A stretch of DNA of 64,000 nt. It comes from Pelagomonas calceolata (taxonomy: Eukaryota; Sar; Pelagophyceae; Pelagomonadales; Pelagomonadaceae). The position numbers and the translations under genes are program-made. Each line of letters begins with the position of its first letter. Position 1 is the stretch's first letter. The stretch lies in assembly GCA_918797485.1 (NCBI GenBank), contig CAKKNE010000001.1:496001-560000 (forward strand), given 5' to 3'. Shown one piece after another: positions 35,761 to 45,137 of the stretch. The notes beneath the pieces are model-generated. The model was not told the DNA's origin. It searched no databases and saw only the letters and a list, made by a program, of their open reading frames with translations.

Positions 35761-36852
35761 ATGTACAGCGACGAACCCACAACACCATTAATGGACGGCG
35801 CGCTGTCCGACGGCAGCATCTCGCGCAACACCAGCAGCGCAAGCGTCCAGCCCATCCAGCGCTCGACGTCCTCCTTGGAGATGCGCGCCGAAACCGCGCC
35901 GGCGCTCCACGTCGACAGCAACGCGCAGCTGAGCCACGCCGTGAAAGCGAGGCGGCGGCAGCTCCGCATGAAGCTCAATTCGATTGATTCGGAAGAGGGC
36001 GACGAAAACGTGAGGAAGGAGATCAACCATCGGGTGGAGCAGGACGCGCGCGACGCCTATGAATCTTTAAGGAGCCAGGGCAAGCTCGTGGCGGCGACGT
36101 TCGCGACGCAGTCACTCGGTCTGTCTCTGGTCCTATCGCGGTTCGCCCCGACGCCGCACCAGCTCAAGCGCAAGGAGCTCACGCCCCAGAAGACGTTGAG
36201 ACGTACTTTGAGTAACGGCGACCTCAACGACGAGGACGACGAAGGGAGAAGACTAGTCATCGTCGAGGACACGTTCTCCGATAGAGGTGGGGGCGTCGCT
36301 CGAGCGCTACTGAGGCCGATGGACGAGCTCGTCGGCGTTTCCACATCCCCATTCGCGGACGAGGCGCCGCCCGTCGAGGACGTCGACTTAGTCGTAGATT
36401 TGACGCCGTCGGCCTTCGACGCTTTGTTAGTGAAAATTAGAGACGCGCCGAGACCTTTGACGCTGGTCTTTGCCCGAGGAAGGTGCCTCGCGGCGGTGCG
36501 GAGGAGGCCGCGGCCGCTCTCGCCCCAGAAGCCGCACCTCGGGCCGACGCGGCGCCGCGGCCACGGCGCCACGCCGACGCGCCCGCGGTCCCCTCAAAAG
36601 CAGCGGCGCGCGCCGCCGCCGCGGACCTGGCGCCGCTTCTGCGCGGACGCGTCCAGTTGTTTGCAGACGGTGAGCGAGGCGTTGGTGCGCGGCGTCCTCG
36701 CGTGCCTCGACGCGCCGATGCGCCGCCTGCGCCGGCGGCGAAAGATGACGCCGACGAACCACCGGGCGCCGCCGCGGGGCCACCGGCGCATCAACTCCGA
36801 GCCCTTGCCGACGCATTTCTTCGCCGGGCCTGAGGAGCAGAACCTCGTTTAG
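35761..36852 (+). CDS. Unknown protein with a possible partial PDZ-like segment
   Basis: A 363-residue protein. The N-terminal half is Ser/Thr/acidic-rich and probably disordered; residues 60-130 are helical. The segment around 210-245, with VDLTPSAFDALLVKIRDAP then LTLVFARG, resembles the end of a PDZ fold, but the first half of such a domain is not obvious. The C terminus is very basic (RRRPRPLSPQKPH, RRLRRRRKMTP) and ends with a phosphosite-like RRINSEPLPTHFF. It is probably nuclear or cytoskeletal; function is unknown. The ATG at 35761 is the first in frame. Confidence 0.6.
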   Translation: MYSDEPTTPLMDGALSDGSISRNTSSASVQPIQRSTSSLEMRAETAPALHVDSNAQLSHAVKARRRQLRMKLNSIDSEEGDENVRKEINHRVEQDARDAYESLRSQGKLVAATFATQSLGLSLVLSRFAPTPHQLKRKELTPQKTLRRTLSNGDLNDEDDEGRRLVIVEDTFSDRGGGVARALLRPMDELVGVSTSPFADEAPPVEDVDLVVDLTPSAFDALLVKIRDAPRPLTLVFARGRCLAAVRRRPRPLSPQKPHLGPTRRRGHGATPTRPRSPQKQRRAPPPRTWRRFCADASSCLQTVSEALVRGVLACLDAPMRRLRRRRKMTPTNHRAPPRGHRRINSEPLPTHFFAGPEEQNLV

Positions 36853-36918
36853 CTATGTTTAAGATAACGCTGTGACGTACTTCTGTATCCACATGTCCTT
36901 ACTCACATGTCACAGCGA

Positions 36919-37806
36919 CTAGACGGAACCGTCGCGCGACGTGCGCCAGAAGGACAGGACCTTCCAGAACAACACGTCGGGCAGGCCCTCGCCGGCGCGC
37001 CGGGAGCGTCGCGTGGGGAAGAGGCGTGCGAGGGCACCGCGGCGCGGCGCCGTCGCGCGGCCGCGCTCGCAGAGCTTGGCGAGGACGAGGAGCCTCTTCC
37101 TCGGCTCGTTCACATAACATTTAAACGTGCCGGCCGCGCTCACTTCATAGAGAAAATTTACGATGGCCCGTTTGTCCGCAACAGATGCTGAGCCATCGTG
37201 GGTGTAAATTGCGTTACGTGCCAAACTCAACGCACTCTCGCCGAGCGCGTTCGTCGCAGCCAGGTCCGCGCCGAGGCGCAGCAGCTCTCGCAGAAAAACC
37301 ACCGGCGCCGAGTAAAACGCGGCGACCATGAGAGATGTCGTGCCAACTGCAAATCGGGTGTTTCCGCCTAATCGGGGGTCCACCGCGGCGCCTTTTTCGA
37401 CGAGCAAACGAATCAAAAGCGCGCACCGGGTTGCTCTTCTTTCAGTGCTGCAGGCGAGGACCGCCAATTTATGTTGTGCGCCCCAATTAGAATTTATCTC
37501 GTTTCCCATCGCCGGGTCGGCTCCATGCTCTATGAGAAGTCGTGCTACGTCAAGATTACTGGGGCTGTCAAGGATCTCATCACAGAGGCAATAGACGTCG
37601 GATTTACCGCACCGCGCGCCGCGCGCGACAAGGTACGCGCGCATCTGCGTCTGGGACCCCGCGATTGCCGACGAGAGTAAGCTTCCGTAAAGATAATCAT
37701 CTTGGTTCACATCACCGCCGTCATAGAGCCACGCCTCGACGGTGCTCAGGTCGCCGGCGAACGCCGCGCGTAAGTGAGCGGGCGTGTCTTCGTCAAAGTG
37801 CGACAT
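36919..37806 (-). CDS. Ankyrin-repeat protein
   Basis: A 295-residue protein with about five ankyrin repeats between residues 10 and 210 (HLRAAFAGDLSTVEAWLYDG, LDVARLLIEHGADPAMG, FLRELLRLGADLAATNALGE). The end is a conserved-looking LPDVLFWKVLSFWRTSRDG tail. I suspect this tail recurs in ankyrin proteins of this lineage, but cannot check. It is a protein-interaction scaffold of unknown partner. The start is the ATG at 37806; the frame extends to a GTG 15 codons earlier. Confidence 0.8.
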   Translation of the reverse strand: MSHFDEDTPAHLRAAFAGDLSTVEAWLYDGGDVNQDDYLYGSLLSSAIAGSQTQMRAYLVARGARCGKSDVYCLCDEILDSPSNLDVARLLIEHGADPAMGNEINSNWGAQHKLAVLACSTERRATRCALLIRLLVEKGAAVDPRLGGNTRFAVGTTSLMVAAFYSAPVVFLRELLRLGADLAATNALGESALSLARNAIYTHDGSASVADKRAIVNFLYEVSAAGTFKCYVNEPRKRLLVLAKLCERGRATAPRRGALARLFPTRRSRRAGEGLPDVLFWKVLSFWRTSRDGSV

Positions 37807-38013
37807 GGCGAGCAGCGATGCGACGCGGGGAGGGCGGAGGGCAGCAGACACAAGGCCCCCCCTTCCCGGAGCTGTCCAAATGCGTCAAATTTTGATCACA
37901 GCTGAAGCTCGCGGCAGCGCAGCACTGCGATGGAGTTCGACAGCACAACGAGAAGCCCTCCACAGCTCGTAAAAGCCTACCAAACTCGACCCAGGCCAAA
38001 CTCGACTGTGTGT

Positions 38014-38035
38014 GCTAGTATGTCGATACGCTAGC
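38014..38035 (+). repeat. CTAG motif copy 7 (GCTAGTATGTCGATACGCTAGC)
   Basis: A well-formed copy with closing CGCTAGC, about 210 bp from the ankyrin gene start. Confidence 0.55.
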
Positions 38036-39339
38036 TCACCAGGTCTTGCGGCTGGCCAAATTACACCAGCGATTGACGCCGCCATCTAACGTCCAAATAG
38101 TACATCATATCAACTCCAGCCCAGTTTTCATGCACAATCGACGGAACCGGAGCCGACGGCCCGCGCTCGGAGGGCGGGAAAAGAATTCTACTAGACAACT
38201 CCCGAGTTTATGTTCGTTTCCATCCGTTTGTTGGGGGTAGATGCCATCTAGTCCGGTTGAACACGTACTCATCTATATTAGGGGCTCCGTTATAGCCGCG
38301 CGAAACGACGAATCGGCGGCCCCCTGATTATCCAAATATCGCAAATAACCTAGACCCGCGAGTATCAGCGACTCCACTACCCAGATGAACCAAAACGCCG
38401 TTGTTCTATTCACAATCGACCGACTTGCCCGTTCTCCGCGGACGACGGTGCGTACACGGGGCACTGAATTGGCCCCAGACCGGTGAGTTGTAAAATAAAT
38501 TTGCATTTCAGGCGCTTTAGTAGTGGGAAGGGCCAGACAACCGGCCTGAACGGATACTACATAGGATTTATTGACCGTAATCTCCACCGCGGCTCGGCCA
38601 CCCCGAGAGAGCAGGATCTCGCAAAGAAGGGCTTAGAAACCGAACCTGCGGCCGTCAGCCCGTGTACCTTCACCATGGACCATAACGCGATCATTTGTTC
38701 CATGAACGACCGACTTGCGCGGGGTCCAGATCAAGATGTTCACGTCCCGAGAGTGGGCAGCCAAAAGTACCCTTCTTATAAAGTAGATGTCATATACTTG
38801 TAGTTGACTATCGCTGGGGTAGTATGGGGTCCAACGAGACCGCTATTACGATTCCTGGGGCCCTAGAGAAATTGACGTTTTTTACGGGAACGGGGCGCCA
38901 TCGGGTCCAAATTGCACACTTTTTTCGGGGGCAGATCGGCTCCTGGAGGCCTCTCGGGGTAGGTCTGGTTGTGGGTAAGCGCCTGTACCGCATACGCCAT
39001 CGATGCGACCGCCTAGTGCTCTGGAAGCCATGCCAAGCTATTCATGGTTTAGTGGGCCGCACTGGGGAGAGAATTGGCCGAAATATGCTGGAAGCGGCAG
39101 CGTATGCGGTGTAGGCGACTAACCATGTATAGTTACGACCCTAAGCGACCCCAGAGAGAGCTCTGGGCCATGGATTGACAGGATTAAACCGGCGCGGCCG
39201 CCATGGACCATGGCGGCATCGTCGCCGCGAATAAAAAAAACTGCCTTTTCGGTCCCCAGTACGTGTCCCATTGATCTCTTTGGACCAGTAGCGAACGGAA
39301 CGATACTCAAACGGCTGCATGCGCGTTCCGAGTTTGCTT

Positions 39340-39364
39340 GCTAGTATCTTTACATGCCGCTAGC
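39340..39364 (+). repeat. CTAG motif copy 8
   Basis: GCTAGTATCTTTACATGCCG followed by CTAGC; about 255 bp before the SUN-domain ATG. Confidence 0.55.
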
Positions 39365-39619
39365 TTGATTCGCCTCGCGCGAGATTTTGGCAAGTGCAGC
39401 ACGCGAACAGGCGCGAGCGACGAGTTTTGAGAACAGTTTTGAGTAATCCATCGATAGGCTGCAGCAACCGCTGGCCGCACAAAGCCCCTGCAGCGTTTTG
39501 CTGCCCTCGCCGGCAGCCACCGCTGTTTAGAGACGCGTGGAGCGGTGCGACAAACAACTACTCGTTTGCGCGCTGCCTGCGACACACCACTACTTGTTTG
39601 CGCGCTGCCCACCTAACTC

Positions 39620-41266
39620 ATGCGACGACTAGCACTGCTGCTGCTCGTGGCGGCCGCGGTCCGCGCCGAGGACCCGCCGCCGGCCGACGCCGCGCCGGCC
39701 GCGACGCCGGGCGAGGAGGTCACGTCGCCGCCGCTGCCGCCGCCGGACGCCGAAGCGACCGTTGACGAGCCACAAACCGAAGAGGCACAGCCCGAGGCGG
39801 AGGAAACGCCACCCTCAGTCGAGGAGAAACCGGCGCCCATCATGGTCCAGGACGTCGACGACGAGGACGACGCGCCCGCGGCGCCAAAAAAAGTCATTAA
39901 CTACGCGTCCAAGGACGCCGGCGCGTTGGTCGTCGAGAAGTCCGGGACCTCGAAGGGCTTCGACAATTTATTGGTGGACAACAAGGATAAATACGGCATC
40001 ACGGACTGCGGTGAGAAGAAGTATGTGGTGATAGGTCTGTCGGAAGATATACGCATGACCGAGTTGATATTGTGTCAGTATGAGAAATATAGTTCCGGTG
40101 TGCGAGATTTCGACGTGCTCGGTTCGCAGACCTTCCCGACGAAAGAATGGCTGCACCTCGGCGCGTTCGAGGCGACCTACGCGAAACGAGAACAGTTGTT
40201 TGTGTTCCCCGACCCGAAGTATGTCCGCTACATCAAAGTTAGGTTTAATACGCACCACGGCGACGAGGCGTCGTGCACGGTGTCGCAGCTCAAGGTGCAC
40301 GGCATCACGGTGATGGAGGGCATGCAGGACGACTTGCAGCGGCACCAGAAGGAGCTCGAGGAGCAGATGGAGTCGATCGGGGAGGAGGTCCTGCCTGATG
40401 AGGTCGAGGTTTCCGAGGAGGGTGATGCGAAGCCCGCGGACCGCAAGGAGGCCGCCGAGGCCGCCGCCGCGAAGGCGGCCGAGGCCGTCGCGGAGCTCGA
40501 GGCGGCCGAGGCGGCGCTGGCCGTGGAGGAGGTGCGGAATCGAACACGCGCCAATGCTACAAATGCTACAACTCCGAAAAACGCCTCCGTCGGTTCTAGA
40601 ATGGTCGACGCGGTCACGGGCCTTGCTGATGTAGTGATGGGCAAGGCGAACAAGACGACGACGACGTTACCGGACGAGATCGAGGTCGTCGAACCCGTCG
40701 CGCCGGCCTCGGCCGACATCGAGCCTATCGTTATCGAGGTACCCGTTGTGGAGGTGGTGAACGCGTCGAACGCGACCGTCTCCGTGAATACGACGAACGC
40801 GACCGTAGCCGCAAATGCGACCGTATCTGTAAACACGACGGCGCTGAATGCGACGGCCGCGGTGAACGCGACAAATGCGACTCTACCAGTAGTAAACGCG
40901 ACGCGCGCGAACGCGACCGCGGCGAACGTGACGCTGACGCCGCAGCAGCGTTGTGATTACGCCCTGGACTTCAAGCGGTTCAAAACTCAGATGCTCGCGA
41001 AGTCCAAGGGTCAAAACGCGACCGCGGCGGTCGGGACGGGCACGCAGTTCGAGAGCGTCTTCAAGACGCTCATGGACAAGATCCGGGCCTTCGAGATCAG
41101 CCACTCGATCTACGAGCTGTACCTCGGGCACCTCCAGGCGTGCTACGCGTTTACCTTAGATAGGTTGGATCGGAAAGTGGACGACGAGGTGTCCAAGCTG
41201 CGCGCGGAGTTGGCGCACGTGCTCGAGCGGCCGCGGCGGCGGTTTAGGTTCTTCGGGAGGCGATGA
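39620..41266 (+). CDS. SUN-domain (SUCO/SLP1-type) glycoprotein
   Basis: A 548-residue ER-directed protein. Signal peptide MRRLALLLLVAAAVRA is followed by a Pro/Glu-rich linker and a SUN-like domain at about 90-235: VINYASKDAGALVV, FDNLLVDNKDKYGITDCGEKKYVVIGLSEDI, YSSGVRDFDVLGS, KYVRYIKVRFNTHHGDEASC and VSQLKVHGI. This matches the SUCO/SLP1/osteopotentia branch, linked elsewhere to ER protein folding or stability. A coiled coil follows, then about 150 residues packed with Asn-x-Thr glycosylation sequons (NATVSVNTTNATVAANATV). The C-terminal 100 residues are helical with a basic end (RPRRRFRFFGRR). No membrane span was seen after the signal peptide, unlike some relatives. Confidence 0.85.
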   Translation: MRRLALLLLVAAAVRAEDPPPADAAPAATPGEEVTSPPLPPPDAEATVDEPQTEEAQPEAEETPPSVEEKPAPIMVQDVDDEDDAPAAPKKVINYASKDAGALVVEKSGTSKGFDNLLVDNKDKYGITDCGEKKYVVIGLSEDIRMTELILCQYEKYSSGVRDFDVLGSQTFPTKEWLHLGAFEATYAKREQLFVFPDPKYVRYIKVRFNTHHGDEASCTVSQLKVHGITVMEGMQDDLQRHQKELEEQMESIGEEVLPDEVEVSEEGDAKPADRKEAAEAAAAKAAEAVAELEAAEAALAVEEVRNRTRANATNATTPKNASVGSRMVDAVTGLADVVMGKANKTTTTLPDEIEVVEPVAPASADIEPIVIEVPVVEVVNASNATVSVNTTNATVAANATVSVNTTALNATAAVNATNATLPVVNATRANATAANVTLTPQQRCDYALDFKRFKTQMLAKSKGQNATAAVGTGTQFESVFKTLMDKIRAFEISHSIYELYLGHLQACYAFTLDRLDRKVDDEVSKLRAELAHVLERPRRRFRFFGRR

Positions 41267-41317
41267 CCCTAGGTCTCCTCCCTAGTTAATTTGTGTTACT
41301 GAACTTATAGATGGCTC

Positions 41318-42604
41318 CTAGGATTCAGGCTCTGTGTCAGCAGCTCCGAAGGCGCGGCGGTAATCCGTCTCGCTGGGATACCGTTTCCACGGGTCCAGGA
41401 ACCAACAGTACTCGAGGCACCTGAGGAAGAGCGCGTCGTCGCGGAGGAGGAAGAGGCGGTGCGTCAAGCTCAGGTCGGCGCACGACGCGCGACGATGCTG
41501 TCTGGTGAAGAGCCGTCGTAGAAACAGCATCTCGCGCGCCTTCTCCGCGCGCCACGCTTTGAACGACCCGGCGTTGACGCACTCGAGCAGAAACACCGTG
41601 CACGGCCACGTGCCATCGCGCGGTCGGTTTGGGTCCGAGCGAGAGTAGTGCCCCCAACCGACGCGGGCTAGAAGACCCTCGAGTCCTGTCTCCGAAAGTT
41701 CTTTCTGAAAGTCTTCGTTCCCCTCTAGCTCTCCGCGGGTCAAGACCGGCTCGAGTCGGTTTATCTTGGGGAGAGCAGCGAGCATCAAATACAGCACCTC
41801 GAGGCAGGCTAACTGGCTTGCCTTTTTCACCGCGTGTCGAAACACTCCTGGGGACACTGTGTAGAAGACGTCCGCGAGCCGAGGATCTTTCGTGAGTAGC
41901 GCTCGGACGCAGTCCACAAGTAACCGGGGGACAAATTTGGTAGTAGAGCTGACAGAAAGTCTCAGCGAATCCAGCGCGAAGACAATGGTTGTTGACGCGA
42001 CTTCATCTACACTTACAAGCGTCAAATCAGCGCGACCGTCGCGTAGAATGGCGCGGACCACCGAAGGTCGCCCAATGGCGCACGCCACGTGGAGTGCTGT
42101 CACGCGATCATCGTCGTTCCTATCAGGAATAACGTCGTGTTTTTCGTGTTCCCCAGTTCCGGTATTCAAAACGCGCGCCGTGCACTGCGGTAAATCGAGT
42201 ATCGTCTGGACGGCCTCTACATCGCCGTTCCACGCAAAGTGATGCAAAGCCGTTATGCCAGGAAATATCAGTTCTTTTTTTACCTTGGTCACCGCCTCGT
42301 CGCAATCCAGATCCACATACTTCCTATGTAACGTCCGCCGGCACAGCGCGTCCTCGTCGCACGCCGCGACAAGCGCGAGAAGCATGTCCTGCCCTCGGCG
42401 GCGACACACGCTGGGCGGGTCGGCGTGCGCGGACTGGCCGTGGCCGACTGTCACACTTTGCGCAGCAAGGAGGCTAAACACAGCGGTAGGCGTTGCGGGG
42501 AACCGGTAGCCCGGCGTCGCAAGGAGCCGCCGGACCGCGTCGACGTCCTGGTCAGTTATGGCCTCACGCAACGCAGAATCGACGGTCGCGTTGGGGTCCT
42601 CCAT
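41318..42604 (-). CDS. Ankyrin-repeat protein
   Basis: A 428-residue protein. Ankyrin units are recognisable at ALREAITDQDVDAVRRLLAT, FPGITALHHFAWNGDVEAVQ and VTALHVACAIGRPSVVRAIL, with degenerate ones between. The C-terminal 130 residues are basic and aromatic-rich and form no repeat I recognise (REMLFLRRLFTRQHRR). There is no signal peptide or membrane span. The start ATG is at 42604. It converges on the SUN-domain gene (51 bp). Confidence 0.78.
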   Translation of the reverse strand: MEDPNATVDSALREAITDQDVDAVRRLLATPGYRFPATPTAVFSLLAAQSVTVGHGQSAHADPPSVCRRRGQDMLLALVAACDEDALCRRTLHRKYVDLDCDEAVTKVKKELIFPGITALHHFAWNGDVEAVQTILDLPQCTARVLNTGTGEHEKHDVIPDRNDDDRVTALHVACAIGRPSVVRAILRDGRADLTLVSVDEVASTTIVFALDSLRLSVSSTTKFVPRLLVDCVRALLTKDPRLADVFYTVSPGVFRHAVKKASQLACLEVLYLMLAALPKINRLEPVLTRGELEGNEDFQKELSETGLEGLLARVGWGHYSRSDPNRPRDGTWPCTVFLLECVNAGSFKAWRAEKAREMLFLRRLFTRQHRRASCADLSLTHRLFLLRDDALFLRCLEYCWFLDPWKRYPSETDYRRAFGAADTEPES

Positions 42605-43027
42605 CCTTTTGAGTGTTCTCCGTGTACGCAGCTTCGCCGGCGCACGAGTTAGTCTAGCGTTCGTGACCGCTTAAGTACTCTCCTCGTGACCGCTTATCCT
42701 TTTTTGATTTGAGTGGTGGCTAAACTTGGATCTGTCGCGGCGTTTCGCGGCGGCGCCCACACGAGACCTCGAAGCGCGTCTGGTAAGCCAGCAGAGCGCC
42801 TGCTTTGGACCGTATGAATGGCAAGCGGCTATTTTTGCTCATTGCTAGTATCTTACAGGACGCTAGCAATCCTGTGCCGCGCCGGCCTTTTTTTCCAGCG
42901 TGCCAGTCTGCGACATTAGTAAGCGGTCGTCTCCTCACGCCGCCGCAGCGCTGCGCTGCTAACGCCGCCGCCGCGAGCCCGCAGACACAGCCACCTCTCA
43001 GCCCCAGACACGCAAGCACAAAAAACA
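42605..43027. promoter_or_regulatory. Divergent intergenic region, 423 bp, with CTAG motif
   Basis: Lies between the ankyrin and glucuronokinase starts. GTGACCGCTTA occurs at 42663 and 42686, and the motif copy lies at 42844-42867, 160 bp before the glucuronokinase ATG. Confidence 0.45.
42844..42867 (+). repeat. CTAG motif copy 9 (GCTAGTATCTTAC...CGCTAGC)
   Basis: A full copy with core CTAGTATCTTAC and the closing palindrome. Confidence 0.6.
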
Positions 43028-45126
43028 ATGACCATCTGCGTCGTCCTCGTCGCGAGTGTCGACAGCCAATTAGAACAAGAAATCTTAGATGCGGGTTCGG
43101 AATACCAACACCTAGCAGGATTACCAAAAGCCCTGCTCCCCGTGAGCGGCGGGAAAAGAGTCTTGGACTACTGGTGGACGGCCATCGAGTCCCAGCGCCA
43201 GATCTCCGACGTGTACCTCGTCACGAACGCCAAGTCCTTCAAGCATTTCGAGCGCTGGGCGACGGCGCGGGGTCTACCGTCGCAGAACGTGGTCAACGAC
43301 GGGACGACGACGCGAGCGTCGTCGCTAGGTGCCGCGAGGGATTTGTTGCTGGCTTTAAATAGATGCGGCTACAACAACGACCGAGACGTCGTTGTGGTTG
43401 CGGGCGACTCGCTGTTTCATCGGGAGTTCGATCTAGCAGCTCTCGTGGCGGACCAGCATGTCAGAGCTGGGTCGTCGTTAGCCGTGTCGTATAGATTAGC
43501 CGAGGGCGAAGCGGCGTCGTCGCGAGGTGTGGTCGAGGTTGATGAAAGGACAAGGCGCGTGACGCGTTTTGTGGAGAAACCCTGTGGTGATGAAACGGTA
43601 TCGAGGCAGGCGTGCCCCCTGTTTTACGTCTTGAAACCCGCCGTCGCTTCACTCTTACCGGAATTTGTGGAAAGTAACGAAGGCAAGCCGTCGCTGGGCA
43701 GCTTCATGGAGTGGGCGGTCAACGACAAAGGTAGTAACGTCAGCTCCGTGAGATTACCAGGATGCTTCCGGTTGATTGGCGACGCGGGGCTGCAAGATTA
43801 CCTAGACATGATCGAACATTTCGAGCGCATGGACTCGCCGACCTATTCGGGAGCCTTGGGAAGGGGTAGACTGACCACCAGAGCCTACGCGCGCGTTGGA
43901 TTGTTCGGGAACCCGTCGGATGGGTACGGAGGGAAGACCATAGCGCTGACGATCGCGAACTTCTGGGCCGAGGCGACGATCGCCCCTTCGGAACGACTAT
44001 GTTTGGTGCCGCATCCGTTGTTCGATCCGTGCGCTTTCCGCGTCCTTTTTTCGCGTCGACGGCTGTCCCCGCGTCGATGGCGTGGAGGTGGAGCGTTCTT
44101 GGAGCCGCGAGATACTCTGCGGGGCTCGTCGACGCGACTCACGTCGCGCCATCGACGCGCCGCCGCGTCGACGCGACTCACGTCACGCCGTCGACGCCAC
44201 ACCAACGCAGGTGCGACTTCGGCGGGCTGCGCGACCTCCACTTCATCAGTAGGAGGGAGGGCTACCAGGGCGGCATGCGGCTGCTCCAGGCGGCCTGCAA
44301 GCGGTTTTTGGAATATTGCGTGGAACGAGGTATCGCACTACCTAAAAGAAACTTCACGCTATCGTATGAAACGAACGTCCCGCGGCAAGTGGGTCTGGCC
44401 GGTAGCTCAGCGATCGTGACGGCCGTCGTGCGGGCGCTCATGCGCTTCTATGCGTTGGATGAGACGCATGTACCCGTCGAGATATTGCCCAACTTAGTTT
44501 TGAGTGTGGAGGCGGAGCTGGGCATCAACGCCGGACTACAGGATAGGGTCGTGCAGGCCTTTGAGGGGTTAGTATACATGGACTTTGATCCCTCTACATT
44601 CGAGGCCAAGGGCCACGGTGTGTACGAGCGGCTGACGGCCTCGCAATTACATGCGGCTCTACCTTTGTTGTGGCTCGCGTATTCCGGCGAGCCGTCGGAC
44701 TCCGGAGCCATCCACAGCGACGTGAAACAAAGATGGCGGAACGGCGACGCCGATGCCGTGCAGGGCATGAGCGCTATCGCTTCGGTCGCCGCGAAGGCTC
44801 GTGAAGCGATACGATTGGGGGACGCTTCAGAATGTAGACGGTTGATGGCCGAGAACTTTAGGTTGAGGCGGAAGCTTTTCGGCGACGCGGTCCTGGGAGC
44901 GACGAACCTCAAGCTCATTAGCATAGCGGAGCAGAACGGCGCGGTCGCCAAGTTCCCGGGCAGCGGCGGCGCCGTCGTGGGCACCTGCGATGTCGATAGG
45001 TTGGCGTCCGTGCGGCGCGCGTACGAACGGGAGGGATTTGTCTTCGTGGAGCTGGAGCCGCACTTCTCGGACGATGGTGAGGGCGTGCTGGCGGCGCGGG
45101 TGGGCGAGGTAGCCCTGGATGTGTAA
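43028..45126 (+). CDS. Nucleotidyltransferase-glucuronokinase fusion (two exons)
   Basis: Bifunctional sugar-salvage enzyme, about 638 aa. Exon 1 (43028-44028) holds a sugar nucleotidyltransferase domain (GLPKALLPVSGGKRVLDYWW, VVVVAGDSLF, RFVEKP) and then the start of a GHMP kinase, RAYARVGLFGNPSDGYGGKT. Exon 2 (44211-45126) continues it: NFTLSYETNVPRQVGLAGSS (GHMP ATP loop), ELGINAGLQDRVVQAFEGLV, AYSGEPSDSGAIHS and AKFPGSGGAVVGTC. The kinase half is very close to plant glucuronokinase, which makes glucuronate-1-phosphate; the fused domain would convert it to UDP-glucuronate. The 182-bp intron has flanks GTGCGCTT and GTGCGACT, and splicing at the first GT gives FDP-CDFGGL without a gap. Confidence 0.88.
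44037..44210 (+). mobile_element. Second-family introner-like element in the glucuronokinase fusion gene
   Basis: A 174-bp element ending CACACCAACGCAG, flanked by GTGCGCTT (44029-44036) and GTGCGACT (44211-44218). The interior has repeated CGCGTCGATGGCGTGGAGG, GACGCGACTCACGTC (twice) and GCGCCATCGACGCG blocks. The terminal inverted repeats are weak (CCGCGT / ACGCAG). Confidence 0.7.
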
Positions 45127-45137
45127 GTTTAGTAATC

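Larger units (their letters stand above)
37807..39619. other. 1.8-kb gene-poor stretch of unusual composition
   Basis: The longest gap in the window. From about 38050 to 39300 the sequence is visibly less GC-rich than the rest and lacks its GCG/CGCC-dense texture. It contains three open frames of about 100 codons (38273-38587 minus, 38483-38803 plus, 38824-39114 plus), none with a recognised domain, although the minus frame has one good hydrophobic helix (FWFIWVVESLILAGLGYL). CATGGACCAT occurs at 38673 and 39202. CTAG motifs bound it at 38014 and 39340. It could be inserted foreign DNA, a decayed gene, or a non-coding RNA locus. Confidence 0.5.

Noticed and set aside
38483-39114. Two frames of about 100 codons in the low-GC island as genes
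   Set aside because: No ATG context, domain or codon pattern to support them. Noted only as part of the island.
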